A stretch of 64,000 nt of DNA from Eubacterium sp. (GCA_017437905.1 JAFRWY010000047.1:55641-119640), one strand, 5' to 3'; counted from the first letter of the stretch, positions 47,690 to 56,645 are shown. Made by a program: numbers and translations. The notes: generated by a model from the sequence alone, not told the origin.

Positions 47690-48628
47690 CTATGCGGGCG
47701 ATGAAAAGATGAATTCCGCATTTCCCTTCACCTTAACGGGACCGTAACCCGCAGGGACAATGAAATGATCTCCCTTTTTGAAGCGTTCACCGTCCAGAAC
47801 GGCTTCACCGGACAGGACAGAGCCGATGGTGAAGCAGGAGGGAGCCGGAAGAACTTCCGTCGCATCGCCGTCTTCGACGAGGGTTCCCTTCCAGATGTTG
47901 TAGTACTTGCAGCTGTAGAGGAGCTGCAGCCAGGAACCGTCATCCGCGGGAGTCATGGCCCGGCGTTCCGTGAAGGGGACCTCGATCACATCGAGGCTTT
48001 TCCCGATGTGGAGTTCTCTCGGTTTCCCGTTCTGGAGACGTCCGTAGTCATAGAGGCGGTAGGTGATATCGCTGCTCTGCTGACTCTCCAGGATAAGGGT
48101 TCCGCCCTTGATGGCATGTACCGTACCCGGGTCGATCTGGAAGAAATCGCCTTTTTGGATGGGGATCTCCCGGATCAGTTCATCCCAGCGGTCTCCGTAG
48201 ACCATGTCCCGGAGTTCTTCGCGGGTCTTTGCGTTATGGCCGATCACGATGGTGGCATCGGGGTCGCAGTCCAGGATGTACCAGCACTCCATTTTCCCGA
48301 GAGAACCGTTCTCATGCTCCGCCGCATAGGTGTCATCCGGGTGCACCTGAATGGACAGATCGCCCTGTGCATCGATGATCTTTGTGAGAAGCGGGAACCG
48401 GTCCAGGGGATAGTTTCCGAAGAGCTCCGGATGTTCGATCCAGAGGGTGGAAAGCGGTGTTCCGGCATATTCACCGTTTGCAACGGTGCCTTCCCCGTCC
48501 GGATGGGCGCTGACCGCCCAGCATTCGCCGGTATGATCGCTTGGGATATCGTAGCCGAAATCATCCCGGAGGCGGGTTCCGCCCCAGATAGTCTCCTTGA
48601 AGACCGGATTCATACGTAAGATATACAT
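47690..48628 (-). CDS. manA: Mannose-6-phosphate isomerase, type I
   Basis: 312 residues, the short Firmicute form. A cupin-type zinc enzyme; the metal ligands are visible as QVHPDD (Gln94, His96), Glu114 in KMECWYI and His171 in GTVHAI. It converts mannose-6-phosphate to fructose-6-phosphate, the last step that links mannan to glycolysis. AAGGAGAAC precedes the ATG. It lies downstream of GH130_1 after a gap filled with 27-base tandem repeats. Confidence 0.95.
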   Translation of the reverse strand: MYILRMNPVFKETIWGGTRLRDDFGYDIPSDHTGECWAVSAHPDGEGTVANGEYAGTPLSTLWIEHPELFGNYPLDRFPLLTKIIDAQGDLSIQVHPDDTYAAEHENGSLGKMECWYILDCDPDATIVIGHNAKTREELRDMVYGDRWDELIREIPIQKGDFFQIDPGTVHAIKGGTLILESQQSSDITYRLYDYGRLQNGKPRELHIGKSLDVIEVPFTERRAMTPADDGSWLQLLYSCKYYNIWKGTLVEDGDATEVLPAPSCFTIGSVLSGEAVLDGERFKKGDHFIVPAGYGPVKVKGNAEFIFSSPA

Positions 48629-48682
48629 GGTGTTCTCCTTTTGTTTATTCTTCTTCGGATGTATTGGGCAGGGATCATGAGA

Positions 48683-48718
48683 GATCCTTCACTCTGCTTC
48701 GCTCCGTTCAGGATGACA
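48683..48718 (+). repeat. Dispersed repeat copy upstream of manA
   Basis: GATCCTTCACTC...TTCAGGATGACAA; same family as at 23231, in the manA-GH130_1 gap. Confidence 0.6.
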
Positions 48719-48747
48719 ACAGGACTGCGCTGTTTATGATGGCAGAC

Positions 48748-48882
48748 GGTTCTTCACTGTCCCGGACGGCCGCAGGTTCTTCGCTGTACCGGGCGGCCAC
48801 AGGTTCTGCTCTGTCCCGGATGACCGCAGGTTCTTCGCTGTACCGGGCGGCCACAGGTTCTTCGCTGTACCGGGCGGTATCA
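48748..48882. repeat. 27-base tandem repeat, five units, starting at the GH130_1 stop codon
   Basis: Units begin at 48748, 48775, 48802, 48829 and 48856, each GGTTCT(T/G)C.CTGT.CCGG. The last unit contains the stop codon of GH130_1 (48880-48882). No spacer-repeat alternation, so it is not CRISPR. Confidence 0.9.
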
Positions 48883-50058
48883 GGCCCTGCTCCCGGACAT
48901 GTACTCCAGGTTCTTCCGGATCAGGTCGCAACGTTGCTGTACGCAGAGTACGGAACGGTGCGGATCCTCCGGCGTGTTGAAGACGTAATCGATCAGCCGG
49001 TCCAGCGTGGTGGTCGCCACATGCAGACGGGTATCGGAGGATGCATAGTAGATAAATACTTCGTCCTTTTCATTTACAATAGCTCCGTTGGTGAAGACCA
49101 CGTTGCTCACATCCCCGACCCGTTCCCGGCCCAGGGGTGCGATCAGGAAACCGGAAGGTTCCGCGATCACCCGGGTGGGATCATCCAGGGCGGTGGCAAA
49201 TGCATAGATCACGTAACGGAGTCCCGCTGCCGTATTTCTTACGCCATGGGCTATATGGATGTAGCCGCGATGGGTTTTGATGGGAGTAGCACCGGCGCCG
49301 TTCTTGGCTTCCGTGATGGTGTGGTACACCCGCTTGCTGGTGATGATCTCCTCATCGATCACGGCGTTGGTGATATCCTCGCAGGTGCCGAAGCCCACGC
49401 CTCCGCCGCTGCCGGTCTCGATAAAGTCATCCATCGGCCGGGTGTAGAACGCATACTTTCCGTCCACGAATTCAGGATACAGGACCACATTTCTCTGCTG
49501 CGGCGAGCGGAGCGTCCGAAGGTTCGGGAGCCGCTCCCAGTTCACCATATCCTTTGTCCGAACGATCCCGGCCGCAGCAACGGCTGCGGAAAGGTCGTTG
49601 GTCGTGGTATCCTTGCTTTCGGAGCAGAACACGCCGTAAATGTAGCCGTCCTCGTGTTTCGTGAGACGCATGTCATAGACATTCGTCTCCTCCGGGCAGG
49701 TATCCGGCAGCTGCACCGGATAGTCCAGAAACCGGAAGCCGTCCACCCCGCTGTCTGAGACAGCCACGCCGAAGAAGGACTTGCGGTCATTTCCTTCGAT
49801 GCGGGCCACGAGATAGTATTTTCCGTCCAGATAAATTGCACCCGAGTTGAACACGGCATTCACCCCGAGGCGTTCCATGAAATGCGGGTTCGTCTCAGGA
49901 TTCAGATCGTATTTCCAGAAAAGCGGAATATGCTGCCGCGTGAGCACCGGATATTTCCAGCGGTCATAAACGCCGTTGTAAAAGGATGTCTTCTCGTTCT
50001 TCCGGTGGATCAGCGCGTTATAGTTGCTGAGCTGACGCTCGTATTCGTCCCAGGCCAT
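48880..50058 (-). CDS. GH130_1-type 4-O-beta-D-mannosyl-D-glucose phosphorylase
   Basis: 392 residues. The N-terminal helical segment ([21 protein letters not shown]) and the overall length are typical of subfamily 1; the catalytic aspartate is Asp129 in NVYDMRL. It phosphorolyses Man-beta-1,4-Glc to mannose-1-phosphate and glucose. The cellobiose 2-epimerase gene immediately upstream supplies this substrate by changing the reducing-end mannose to glucose, the known epimerase-phosphorylase couple. AAGGAG precedes the ATG. The enzyme is cytoplasmic. Confidence 0.93.
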   Translation of the reverse strand: MAWDEYERQLSNYNALIHRKNEKTSFYNGVYDRWKYPVLTRQHIPLFWKYDLNPETNPHFMERLGVNAVFNSGAIYLDGKYYLVARIEGNDRKSFFGVAVSDSGVDGFRFLDYPVQLPDTCPEETNVYDMRLTKHEDGYIYGVFCSESKDTTTNDLSAAVAAAGIVRTKDMVNWERLPNLRTLRSPQQRNVVLYPEFVDGKYAFYTRPMDDFIETGSGGGVGFGTCEDITNAVIDEEIITSKRVYHTITEAKNGAGATPIKTHRGYIHIAHGVRNTAAGLRYVIYAFATALDDPTRVIAEPSGFLIAPLGRERVGDVSNVVFTNGAIVNEKDEVFIYYASSDTRLHVATTTLDRLIDYVFNTPEDPHRSVLCVQQRCDLIRKNLEYMSGSRA

Positions 50059-50215
50059 GTTGTCTTCTCCTTATCTTTTTCTCAACTGACGGGTATCCTT
50101 CTGTCGTTGTTTTCCGAATGATATAGTGTCTGCCTCCGGTGACCGTACACCGATCTCTTTTGACCATGTACAGATTTAAACACTCATATAACAGTCGCAA
50201 GGGCAGGTATCCGTC

Positions 50216-51478
50216 CTATCCCGCCAACCGCCTTCTTACCTCCAGCCACATACGGCCGCTGTGGTAAGGGCAGGTCCATTCGTCGGCGATGCATTTTGCA
50301 GTCTCCGGCGTTCCGTCCGCATGGATATATCCGTACCAGCAGGAGCCTTCCCGTCGGTCGACCATATACTCCTTCGTGTATTTCCAGAGTTCCTTCGCCG
50401 CATCGAGGTATTTCTCATCACCGGTCTTCTGATATCCGTTCAGGAACCCTACGATCCCTTCACTCTGGATCCACCATACCCGGTCCTCATCCTTCACGCC
50501 GTTCTCGCATTCCGCAGGAAGGGAATGTCCGATCTGACCGGACATCTTCACACGGCCCTCCTTCTCCGGGTCATATCCGTCATAGGCAGCCCGGTACACT
50601 TCATCGGTCAGAACCTTTGTGATAAATCCGAGATCATATTCCGTGCCTGCCGCATCCAGGATGCTGATGGTCCGGTCGATCAGCCAGGCGGCCTCGATAT
50701 CGTGGCCATAGGAGGACAGATCGATCAGCGTATTGTAATCCCCATCGAAGAAAACCTCCAGCCTGCGGCGTTCCGGGTTATAAACCTCATCCCTGAAAAG
50801 ATGCAGGATCTCGCACAGCCGGTCTCCGACTTCATTTTTGATCTCGTAGAGGAAGGCATCTTCCTTTCCCTCCGCAACCCGGAAGAGTTCCGTGTAGGCC
50901 TCCATCACATGAAGAAGTGTATTCATGGTCCGCGTCGCCATGACGCCGTTCTCGGAAAGCTTCTCATTTTCCTCAGGACCGAAGTCCCGGGTGAAGGCCT
51001 CCAGATATCCGCCCTCATCCCGGCACCGGATCTCGATGATCTGGACCAGATTCCATGCCAGCGCCAGCGCCTCCATATCCCCGGACGCCTCATAGTAGGA
51101 TGCAAGGCCGTAGATGGTAAATGCCTGATTGTAGGTATGCTTCTGCGTATCCGCGGGCTCTCCGGCCGCAGTCACGGACCAGAAGACCCCGCCGCATTTC
51201 GGATCAAGAAAATGCTCCGTCAGGGCACGGTACGCGATCTTCGCATAGTTCAGATATTCTTCTTTTTTAAACTCCAGATAGAGGTTGGAGAAGAACCAAA
51301 GGATCCGGCTGTTCAGGATGCAGCCCTTGTCCGCGTCCTTATGAAGTGTCAGATTATAGTCCAGTTCTCCGTAAAATCCGCCATGCTCCGGGTCGGCCAG
51401 ATTCTCCCAGAAGGGGATCACGTGAGTTTCAAATTCCGTATTCAGTTCCTGCAGGAACTGTTCATTTGTCATATCCAT
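50216..51478 (-). CDS. Cellobiose 2-epimerase (AGE family)
   Basis: 420 residues, an (alpha/alpha)6 barrel of the N-acylglucosamine 2-epimerase superfamily. Catalytic-site residues are recognisable: Arg58 in NSRILW, His190 in NTLLHVMEAY, His259 in SYGHDIEA and His406 in CPYHSGRMW. It interconverts the C2 configuration of the reducing-end sugar, here Man-Man to Man-Glc. AAAGG lies upstream of the ATG. It is between the mutase and GH130_1. The 157-base gap to GH130_1 shows no gene. Confidence 0.93.
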   Translation of the reverse strand: MDMTNEQFLQELNTEFETHVIPFWENLADPEHGGFYGELDYNLTLHKDADKGCILNSRILWFFSNLYLEFKKEEYLNYAKIAYRALTEHFLDPKCGGVFWSVTAAGEPADTQKHTYNQAFTIYGLASYYEASGDMEALALAWNLVQIIEIRCRDEGGYLEAFTRDFGPEENEKLSENGVMATRTMNTLLHVMEAYTELFRVAEGKEDAFLYEIKNEVGDRLCEILHLFRDEVYNPERRRLEVFFDGDYNTLIDLSSYGHDIEAAWLIDRTISILDAAGTEYDLGFITKVLTDEVYRAAYDGYDPEKEGRVKMSGQIGHSLPAECENGVKDEDRVWWIQSEGIVGFLNGYQKTGDEKYLDAAKELWKYTKEYMVDRREGSCWYGYIHADGTPETAKCIADEWTCPYHSGRMWLEVRRRLAG

Positions 51479-51551
51479 GTTATAAACCTTTCATCACCGT
51501 GGCTTCGTTCAGCCGGTGATCCGCTCTCTAAAAATGATTCGGCAACCAGCT

Positions 51552-53270
51552 TTACCGGGACACAAGCTCCTGTCTCAGGCGTTCCAGCCGCTCCTCGGAG
51601 GCTTCCATGGAGTCTTCCTTTACGCCATAGTAGAACTTGATCTTCGGTTCGGTTCCCGAAGGCCGGACGCAGCACCATGCATGGTCCTCCATTTCAAAAT
51701 AAAGAACGTCGGACTTCGGAAGATCTACCGGAGTTTCTTCTCCGGTGGAAAGATCCTTCCGGATACCGGTCAGGTAGTCCCGGACTGCCAGCACCTTAAG
51801 ACCGGCAAAGCTTTCCGGCGGTTCATTACGGAACTTCTCCATCTTAGCCTTTATCTCCGCCGCACCGTCGATTCCCTTGCACTCGATAAAGTCAAGGCCT
51901 TCTTTAAAGTATCCGTATTTCTCATAGAGCTGCAGCATGGCATCCCACAATGTCATGCCCTTCTTCTTATAGTAAGCCGCCACCTCGCAGAGGATCATGA
52001 CGGAGCCGATGGCATCCTTATCTCTTGCGTAGGTACCGGTCAGATTTCCGAAGCTCTCCTCCAGGCCGAAGACATAGTCGTAAGTTCCCTGCTCCTCGAA
52101 GAATTTGATCTGCTCCCCGATGTATTTGAAACCGGTCAGAACCTCGATCAGTGCCACGCCGTACTCCTCTGCTACCACCTTTGCCATATCCGTGGTGACG
52201 ATGGTCTCGCAAAGGGCCGGGTTCTTCGGCATGGTTCCCGTCTCCCGCTTCTCACGGAGGATATAATCCGCCATCAGGATGCCGGACATATTTCCGTTGA
52301 AGACGATGAGTTTGCCGGTCTTTGCATCCTTGCAGCAGACACCGAGACGGTCCGCATCCGGATCCGTGGTCAGGATAATGTCCGCATTTACGCGCTCCGC
52401 CAGCGCCAGCACCCGCTCCCATGCGTCCGGATTCTCCGGATTCGGCTTCGGGACCGTGGGGAAATTCCCATCCGGGATCCGCTGGTCCGGCTCCACATAT
52501 ACCTTCGTAAAGCCCAGCTCCCGGAGTACACGTCGTACCGGAATATTTCCGGTACCATGAAGCGGCGAGTAAGCAACCACGAAGTCTTCCGCCACCTCCG
52601 GAATGATCTCCGGATGAATACTCTGGGCCTTTACCGCTGCAATATAGCGGTCATCCAGATCCGTTCCGATCATCCGGAAGAGACCGGTGATCCGCGCCTC
52701 ATCCTCTTCCATCGTGAGTACATCCGTGATATCCGACAGGGCTTCCACCTCGGCCATGATACCCTTATCGTGCGGCGGCGTGATCTGTCCGCCATCCTCC
52801 CAGTAAACCTTATAACCGTTGTATTCCCTGGGATTGTGGCTTGCAGTGATCATAACTCCGGCAATACAGCCAAGGTCACGGACACCGAAGCTAAGTTCCG
52901 GAGTAGGACGAAGGGATTCCGTTAGGTAAGTTTTAATCCCGTTCGCATTCAGAACAAGAGCCGCTGCCCGGGCAAATTCCGGTGAGAACAGCCGGTTATC
53001 ATGTGTGAGCATAACCCCCTTCTCCTGTCCGCCCATTTTTTTGATGTAATTCGCCAGTCCCTGGGTGGCATGGCGCACTGTATAAATGTTGATCCGGTTT
53101 GTTCCGGCCCCGATCTCCCCGCGAAGTCCGCCGGTTCCGAACTCCAGCGAACGCCAGAAACGGTCCTCGATGGCTTTCTCATCACCTTCCAGTGCCTTCA
53201 GTTCTGCACGTGTAGCCTCGTCAAAGTACGGATCCGTACACCATTTTGTATATTCTTCCTTATATCCCAT
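51552..53270 (-). CDS. Phosphoglucomutase/phosphomannomutase
   Basis: 572 residues of the alpha-D-phosphohexomutase superfamily. The phosphoserine is Ser144 in ITASHNPREY, the metal site DPDADR (303-308), the sugar loop GLEESFGN and the phosphate loop RPSGTEPK. In this locus it should convert mannose-1-phosphate, from both GH130 enzymes, to mannose-6-phosphate; many members also act on glucose phosphates. It is the first gene of the operon, behind a good promoter and a palindromic operator candidate. AAAAGGA precedes the ATG. Confidence 0.94.
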   Translation of the reverse strand: MGYKEEYTKWCTDPYFDEATRAELKALEGDEKAIEDRFWRSLEFGTGGLRGEIGAGTNRINIYTVRHATQGLANYIKKMGGQEKGVMLTHDNRLFSPEFARAAALVLNANGIKTYLTESLRPTPELSFGVRDLGCIAGVMITASHNPREYNGYKVYWEDGGQITPPHDKGIMAEVEALSDITDVLTMEEDEARITGLFRMIGTDLDDRYIAAVKAQSIHPEIIPEVAEDFVVAYSPLHGTGNIPVRRVLRELGFTKVYVEPDQRIPDGNFPTVPKPNPENPDAWERVLALAERVNADIILTTDPDADRLGVCCKDAKTGKLIVFNGNMSGILMADYILREKRETGTMPKNPALCETIVTTDMAKVVAEEYGVALIEVLTGFKYIGEQIKFFEEQGTYDYVFGLEESFGNLTGTYARDKDAIGSVMILCEVAAYYKKKGMTLWDAMLQLYEKYGYFKEGLDFIECKGIDGAAEIKAKMEKFRNEPPESFAGLKVLAVRDYLTGIRKDLSTGEETPVDLPKSDVLYFEMEDHAWCCVRPSGTEPKIKFYYGVKEDSMEASEERLERLRQELVSR

Positions 53271-53283
53271 GTCAGTTTTTCCT

Positions 53284-53303
53284 TTTAGTTAAATTTAAGT
53301 AAA
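53284..53303. promoter_or_regulatory. Near-perfect 20-base palindrome: candidate LacI operator
   Basis: TTTAGTTAAATTTAAGTAAA matches its own reverse complement at 18 of 20 positions. It lies between the -10 element and the start codon of the mutase gene, an ideal place for repression. Confidence 0.6.
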
Positions 53304-53314
53304 TTCTAATTAAG

Positions 53315-53343
53315 ATTTTAGCCTCTGCGCTGCGGGGTGTCAA
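53315..53343 (-). promoter_or_regulatory. Strong sigma-A promoter of the mutase-led mannan operon
   Basis: A perfect TTGACA (53338-53343) and TAAAAT (53315-53320) with exactly 17 bases between on the minus strand, 45 bases before the start codon. This marks the right edge of the mannan locus. The 458-base gap to maf also holds the hicB remnant. Confidence 0.8.
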
Positions 53344-53498
53344 TCCTATTTTTGTTTATTTTTCTGATTTTTTTAGCCGAAGGACACATCCGGAAAGAAC
53401 CGACCCACTGTCCCGGCCACACAAAAACCGGAGAAGTACGGTTATGGTCCGCATCTTCCCCGGTATTCGACTTAATTCCACATATTTACTTGTCCCCG

Positions 53499-53624
53499 TT
53501 ATTCCGAAACTCCGAGTTTTTCCATTAATGCTTCCCGCAGCACACGTGACACATTAATGTGCGCTTCATTTACAGCCTGATCGAGCCAGGCCGGTAAACT
53601 GACATTTCTTCGACATGAATACAT
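53499..53624 (-). pseudogene. hicB antitoxin remnant (C-terminal DNA-binding part)
   Basis: A 41-codon frame with RRNVSLPAWLDQAVNEAH, then INVSRVLREALMEKLGVSE and a stop, matches the C-terminal ribbon-helix-helix part of HicB-type antitoxins. The frame closes upstream at about 53707, there is no ribosome binding site for the in-frame ATG, and neither the HicB core domain nor hicA is present. It is most likely the leftover of a toxin-antitoxin pair that was replaced here. Confidence 0.6.
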
Positions 53625-53728
53625 ACAAGGCGAACAGAAAAATGTTCCATTTTGTTGCGCGGGAAAGAATATCTTGCCTCCGGGAAACTCACCCTTATGA
53701 CATACTCATTACATCATAAATAACGATT

Positions 53729-54373
53729 TTAGATGGGTAAATCCCCGGTTTCTGCCAGGATTCGGAGAAACGCCGCCAGCGGGAATCCGACCACATTGTT
53801 ATAATCGCCCTCGATCTTCTCGACCAGGCGTGCCCCCAGTCCCTGGATACCGTAAGCACCGGCTTTATCCATAGGTTCTCCGGTGGCCACGTAATCCAGG
53901 ATTTCCTCATCCGTCAGCGGATAGAAGAACACCCGGGTACAAACGGAAAAGGTACGGATCCAGGATCCGGACAGGAGTGTCACTCCGGTAAAAACCTCAT
54001 GGGTTCTCCCGGACAGTTCCCTGAGCATACGAACCGCGTCTCCGGTATCCTTCGGTTTCCCCAGAATCTCACCATCCAGTGCAACGATGGTATCCGCCGC
54101 AACGATAAGCCGGGGACGGGTTTTCTGCCCTTCATCTGTATCCAGAGCCCCGGGGGAATTCTCTTCCTGCCCCTGCACCGCCGACCGTAGCAGCTTCGCA
54201 ACTGCCTCCGCCTTACGCCGGGACAGCTCCTCCACAACCTTCGCAGGCTCCGTCTCCGTCGGCGTCTCATCCACATCTGCTGTCTTAACCGTAAAGCAAA
54301 GGCCCGCCTGCGTGAGAAGTTCCTTCCTTCGCGGCGAACCTGATGCCAGTATGATCTCGTATTTCTGATCCAT
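53729..54373 (-). CDS. maf: Maf-family nucleotide pyrophosphatase
   Basis: 214 residues from the ATG at 54373 (GAGGGA upstream), starting MDQKYEIILASGSPRRKELL, the family's hallmark. VAADTIVALDGEILGKP and ARLVEKIEGDYNNVVGFPL complete the active site. It hydrolyses non-canonical or pyrimidine nucleoside triphosphates to monophosphates (house-cleaning). There is an insert of about 20 residues (around 82-102, EENSPGALDTDEG) not typical of the family. The 197-base gap to the channel gene contains a 48-base repeat. Confidence 0.92.
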   Translation of the reverse strand: MDQKYEIILASGSPRRKELLTQAGLCFTVKTADVDETPTETEPAKVVEELSRRKAEAVAKLLRSAVQGQEENSPGALDTDEGQKTRPRLIVAADTIVALDGEILGKPKDTGDAVRMLRELSGRTHEVFTGVTLLSGSWIRTFSVCTRVFFYPLTDEEILDYVATGEPMDKAGAYGIQGLGARLVEKIEGDYNNVVGFPLAAFLRILAETGDLPI

Positions 54374-54429
54374 TCCGATCCCTCTTGTTATCTTCAAATT
54401 ATCTTAAAATGTCGGTACAGGAAACACCG

Positions 54430-54530
54430 GACGCTCCGACAGGTATGCTCTCTGCTCCTTCCCATGGCACGTCCGCAGACACTCCGACAGGTACGCGCCC
54501 CGCTTCTGCCCATGACACATTCCCGGAGCT
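54430..54530. repeat. Imperfect 48-base direct repeat between maf and the channel gene
   Basis: CTCCGACAGGTA...CTTCTGCCCATG-like units start near 54434 and 54482. Two copies, with several differences. Confidence 0.55.
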
Positions 54531-54570
54531 GTCCCATATGCGCAGCATATTCCTTTGGCAGCCGTCACCG

Positions 54571-55848
54571 TCAGGACAGGGATTCCTCATCCGTCTCTAC
54601 CGGCTCTCCCAGTTTCTTCTGGCTGTAAAGCACAACCTCATCTCCCACACGAAGAACCGTATCTCCCTTCGGAATTATGGTCCGTCCGGACCGCTTCACC
54701 ATAATGATGAATGTCTTTCTGGAAATATCCAGATCCCGCACGGCTACGCCGTTCCATGCATGATCCTTCTGCAGGATGATCTCTTTAATATCCACGGCTG
54801 CATCGCCCTTCGGTGCATCCGCGCCGATCAGCAGCCGGTCTCCGGCCTGCAGCACCACATTTCCCCGGGGAACGATGGTATCCTTTCCACGCTGGATCAC
54901 GGCGATCACCGCACCGTGGGGCAGCTGGGTATCCTTCACCTGCTTTCCGACCCACGCGTCCTTTCCGTTTAACTTCACGTGAATAAACTTGATATCCTCC
55001 TCGGAGCCGGACTCACCGATCCGCTTCAGCCGGGTGTACTGCTCAACGAATCCGGCGGAAATGATACCGGTAGGGATCGCGACCATACCCACGCCCAGGA
55101 AGGTGATGGCGATACTCAGGATCTTGCCCATGGTGGTGATCGGATAGATATCACCGTAGCCCACGGTCAACAGTGTGGATGCGGACCACCAGATGCCGGA
55201 GAAGGCATTCTTGAAGACGCCGGGCTGGGCTGCATTTTCAACGCTGTACATGCAGAGGCTGGACGCGATCATCAGCACGATAATGATGAAGACCGAGGAC
55301 AGCAGCTGCTGCTTCTTGCTGTAAAGGACCTCTGTAATAACATTCAGCGAGTCATAATAGGCATTGATCCTGAAAAGCCGCATGATCCGTGCCACCCGGA
55401 ACATCCGGAACACCGCAGCTCCGCTGGGGAAGAATACCGGAAGATAGAACGGCAGGAAGGACAGCAGGTCGATAATGCCCGCAAATGAGATGATATACCG
55501 GAACGTGGCTTTCCAGGTTGAGAATTCCGGATACAGATATTTCGCCGTATAAAGACGAAGGAAATAATCCATCGCAAAGAAAAACACCGTGATCTGTTCC
55601 AGGATCTCGAACAGGTCACCGTATTTATCTGCAAGATTGTCGAAGGTATTCAGGATCATGACCAGCAGGTTCACGATCAGCGCAACCGTGCTGATCACAT
55701 CGTACGCCTGATTGATGGGCTCATCCACCACGCCCACGGATACCATCCGGAAGGTGTGGTACCGGAGCAGATCCTTCTTCGGCAGTTCCTCACTGCGTTC
55801 CTCCGACGCCTTTTTCTTTATATCATTTTCCTTCTTTTCCTTATTCAT
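54571..55848 (-). CDS. Voltage-gated-type potassium channel with two C-terminal RCK_C domains
   Basis: 425 residues. Six membrane helices with a voltage-sensor-like S4 (FRMFRVARIMRLFR, 147-160), a pore helix and the K+ selectivity filter TVGYGD (228-233). After the last helix come two TrkA_C/RCK_C domains (about 283-345 and 355-415; HGAVIAVIQRGKDTIVPRGN and TFIIMVKRSGRTIIPKGD), without the NAD-binding RCK_N domain. RCK_C domains in KtrA and CpaA bind cyclic di-AMP, so regulation by that nucleotide is plausible but not shown. The N-terminus is Lys/Glu-rich. It should carry K+ across the cell membrane. Confidence 0.9.
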   Translation of the reverse strand: MNKEKKENDIKKKASEERSEELPKKDLLRYHTFRMVSVGVVDEPINQAYDVISTVALIVNLLVMILNTFDNLADKYGDLFEILEQITVFFFAMDYFLRLYTAKYLYPEFSTWKATFRYIISFAGIIDLLSFLPFYLPVFFPSGAAVFRMFRVARIMRLFRINAYYDSLNVITEVLYSKKQQLLSSVFIIIVLMIASSLCMYSVENAAQPGVFKNAFSGIWWSASTLLTVGYGDIYPITTMGKILSIAITFLGVGMVAIPTGIISAGFVEQYTRLKRIGESGSEEDIKFIHVKLNGKDAWVGKQVKDTQLPHGAVIAVIQRGKDTIVPRGNVVLQAGDRLLIGADAPKGDAAVDIKEIILQKDHAWNGVAVRDLDISRKTFIIMVKRSGRTIIPKGDTVLRVGDEVVLYSQKKLGEPVETDEESLS

Positions 55849-55956
55849 GTAGGGTTCCTGTTAAATGATCCACGGTCTTCGCCCCGGCATACGGCTTCCG
55901 GCCTTGCGGAACCGGAGCGGCTCGCGAGCGGGACCTGAATCAGAATACATGCTTCT

Positions 55957-56394
55957 TTACAGTACAAAGCCCTTCGGCAGAAGCTCCGCCAGAGTGTAGG
56001 CTTCGAAGCTGTCCGATCCTGTGGAAACATAGATGGGAATATCTGCCGTATCCGCAAATTCGGCGATCACCTGTCTGCATGCCCCGCAGGGATATGCCGG
56101 CGATCCGCCCTCCGGTCCGGCGATGGCGATGGCCCTGATCTTCCGGGCTCCGCTGCTGACCGCTTTGAATATGGCGGTCCGTTCCGCGCAGTTGGTCAGT
56201 CCATAGGATGCATTTTCCACATTGCAGCCGGAGACGATCTCTCCGTCCTCTGTCAGTACCGCCGCTCCCACATGATAATGCGAGTAGGGGGCGTAGGCCT
56301 TCTCACCGGCAGCTCGTGCCGTAGAAAGAAGACGGTCTTTTACTGCAACGTCATTTGTTCCCGGATTGTTGTCATTCTGATTCATGAATTCCAT
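55957..56394 (-). CDS. cdd: Cytidine deaminase
   Basis: 145 residues. The homotetrameric zinc type: ligands Cys69 with catalytic Glu71 (NCAERTA) and Cys103/Cys106 (PCGACRQV). It deaminates cytidine and deoxycytidine to uridine and deoxyuridine in pyrimidine salvage. Two starts are possible: the ATG at 56394, very close to GGAGG, or the ATG at 56385, 12 bases from it; the family homology begins later, so the choice does not matter to function. It follows a small conserved gene by 35 bases. Confidence 0.95.
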   Translation of the reverse strand: MEFMNQNDNNPGTNDVAVKDRLLSTARAAGEKAYAPYSHYHVGAAVLTEDGEIVSGCNVENASYGLTNCAERTAIFKAVSSGARKIRAIAIAGPEGGSPAYPCGACRQVIAEFADTADIPIYVSTGSDSFEAYTLAELLPKGFVL

Positions 56395-56429
56395 CTTCCT
56401 CCATATGCGGGAGATCCTTCGCCGAATCT

Positions 56430-56645
56430 CTATACGATCTTCTTCAGTTCCTCCACCGTTACGCCATACTGCCTACAGAAGTCCGCAAGCTCCCTGTCAT
56501 TCCGGATCAGGGTAATATCCTGAAATTTCCGCGTGGTAAGATCGATCAGCCCTGCCACACGTTCTCCGGTACAGATGCTGGTCTTCACCGCAGGCTGGTA
56601 GCGCTCACGGTCGTAGGAAACGGTTGGTTTCTGTTTCTTCCACAT
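56430..56645 (-). CDS. Small conserved protein of unknown function
   Basis: 71 residues starting MWKKQKPTVSYDRERYQPAV, from the ATG at 56645 with GGAGAA 6 bases upstream. The middle has SICTGERVAGLIDLTTRKFQ and the end a helical YGVTVEELKKIV. Similar short proteins are widespread in Lachnospiraceae and are sometimes labelled aspartate-dehydrogenase-like, without evidence. There is no signal or membrane segment. It lies between cdd and the EAL gene. Confidence 0.75.
   Translation of the reverse strand: MWKKQKPTVSYDRERYQPAVKTSICTGERVAGLIDLTTRKFQDITLIRNDRELADFCRQYGVTVEELKKIV

Noticed and set aside
48683-48718. Insertion sequence or transposon end
   Set aside because: No transposase reading frame or target-site duplication is present in the window; the motif is a short dispersed repeat.
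48748-48882. Possible CRISPR array
   Set aside because: The 27-base units are contiguous, without unique spacers, and no cas gene is near.
50059-50215. Promoter-like TTGACC on the plus strand near 50160
   Set aside because: No plus-strand gene follows it.
53499-53624. An intact hicAB toxin-antitoxin system
   Set aside because: Only the last 41 codons of a hicB-like frame remain and no hicA is found.
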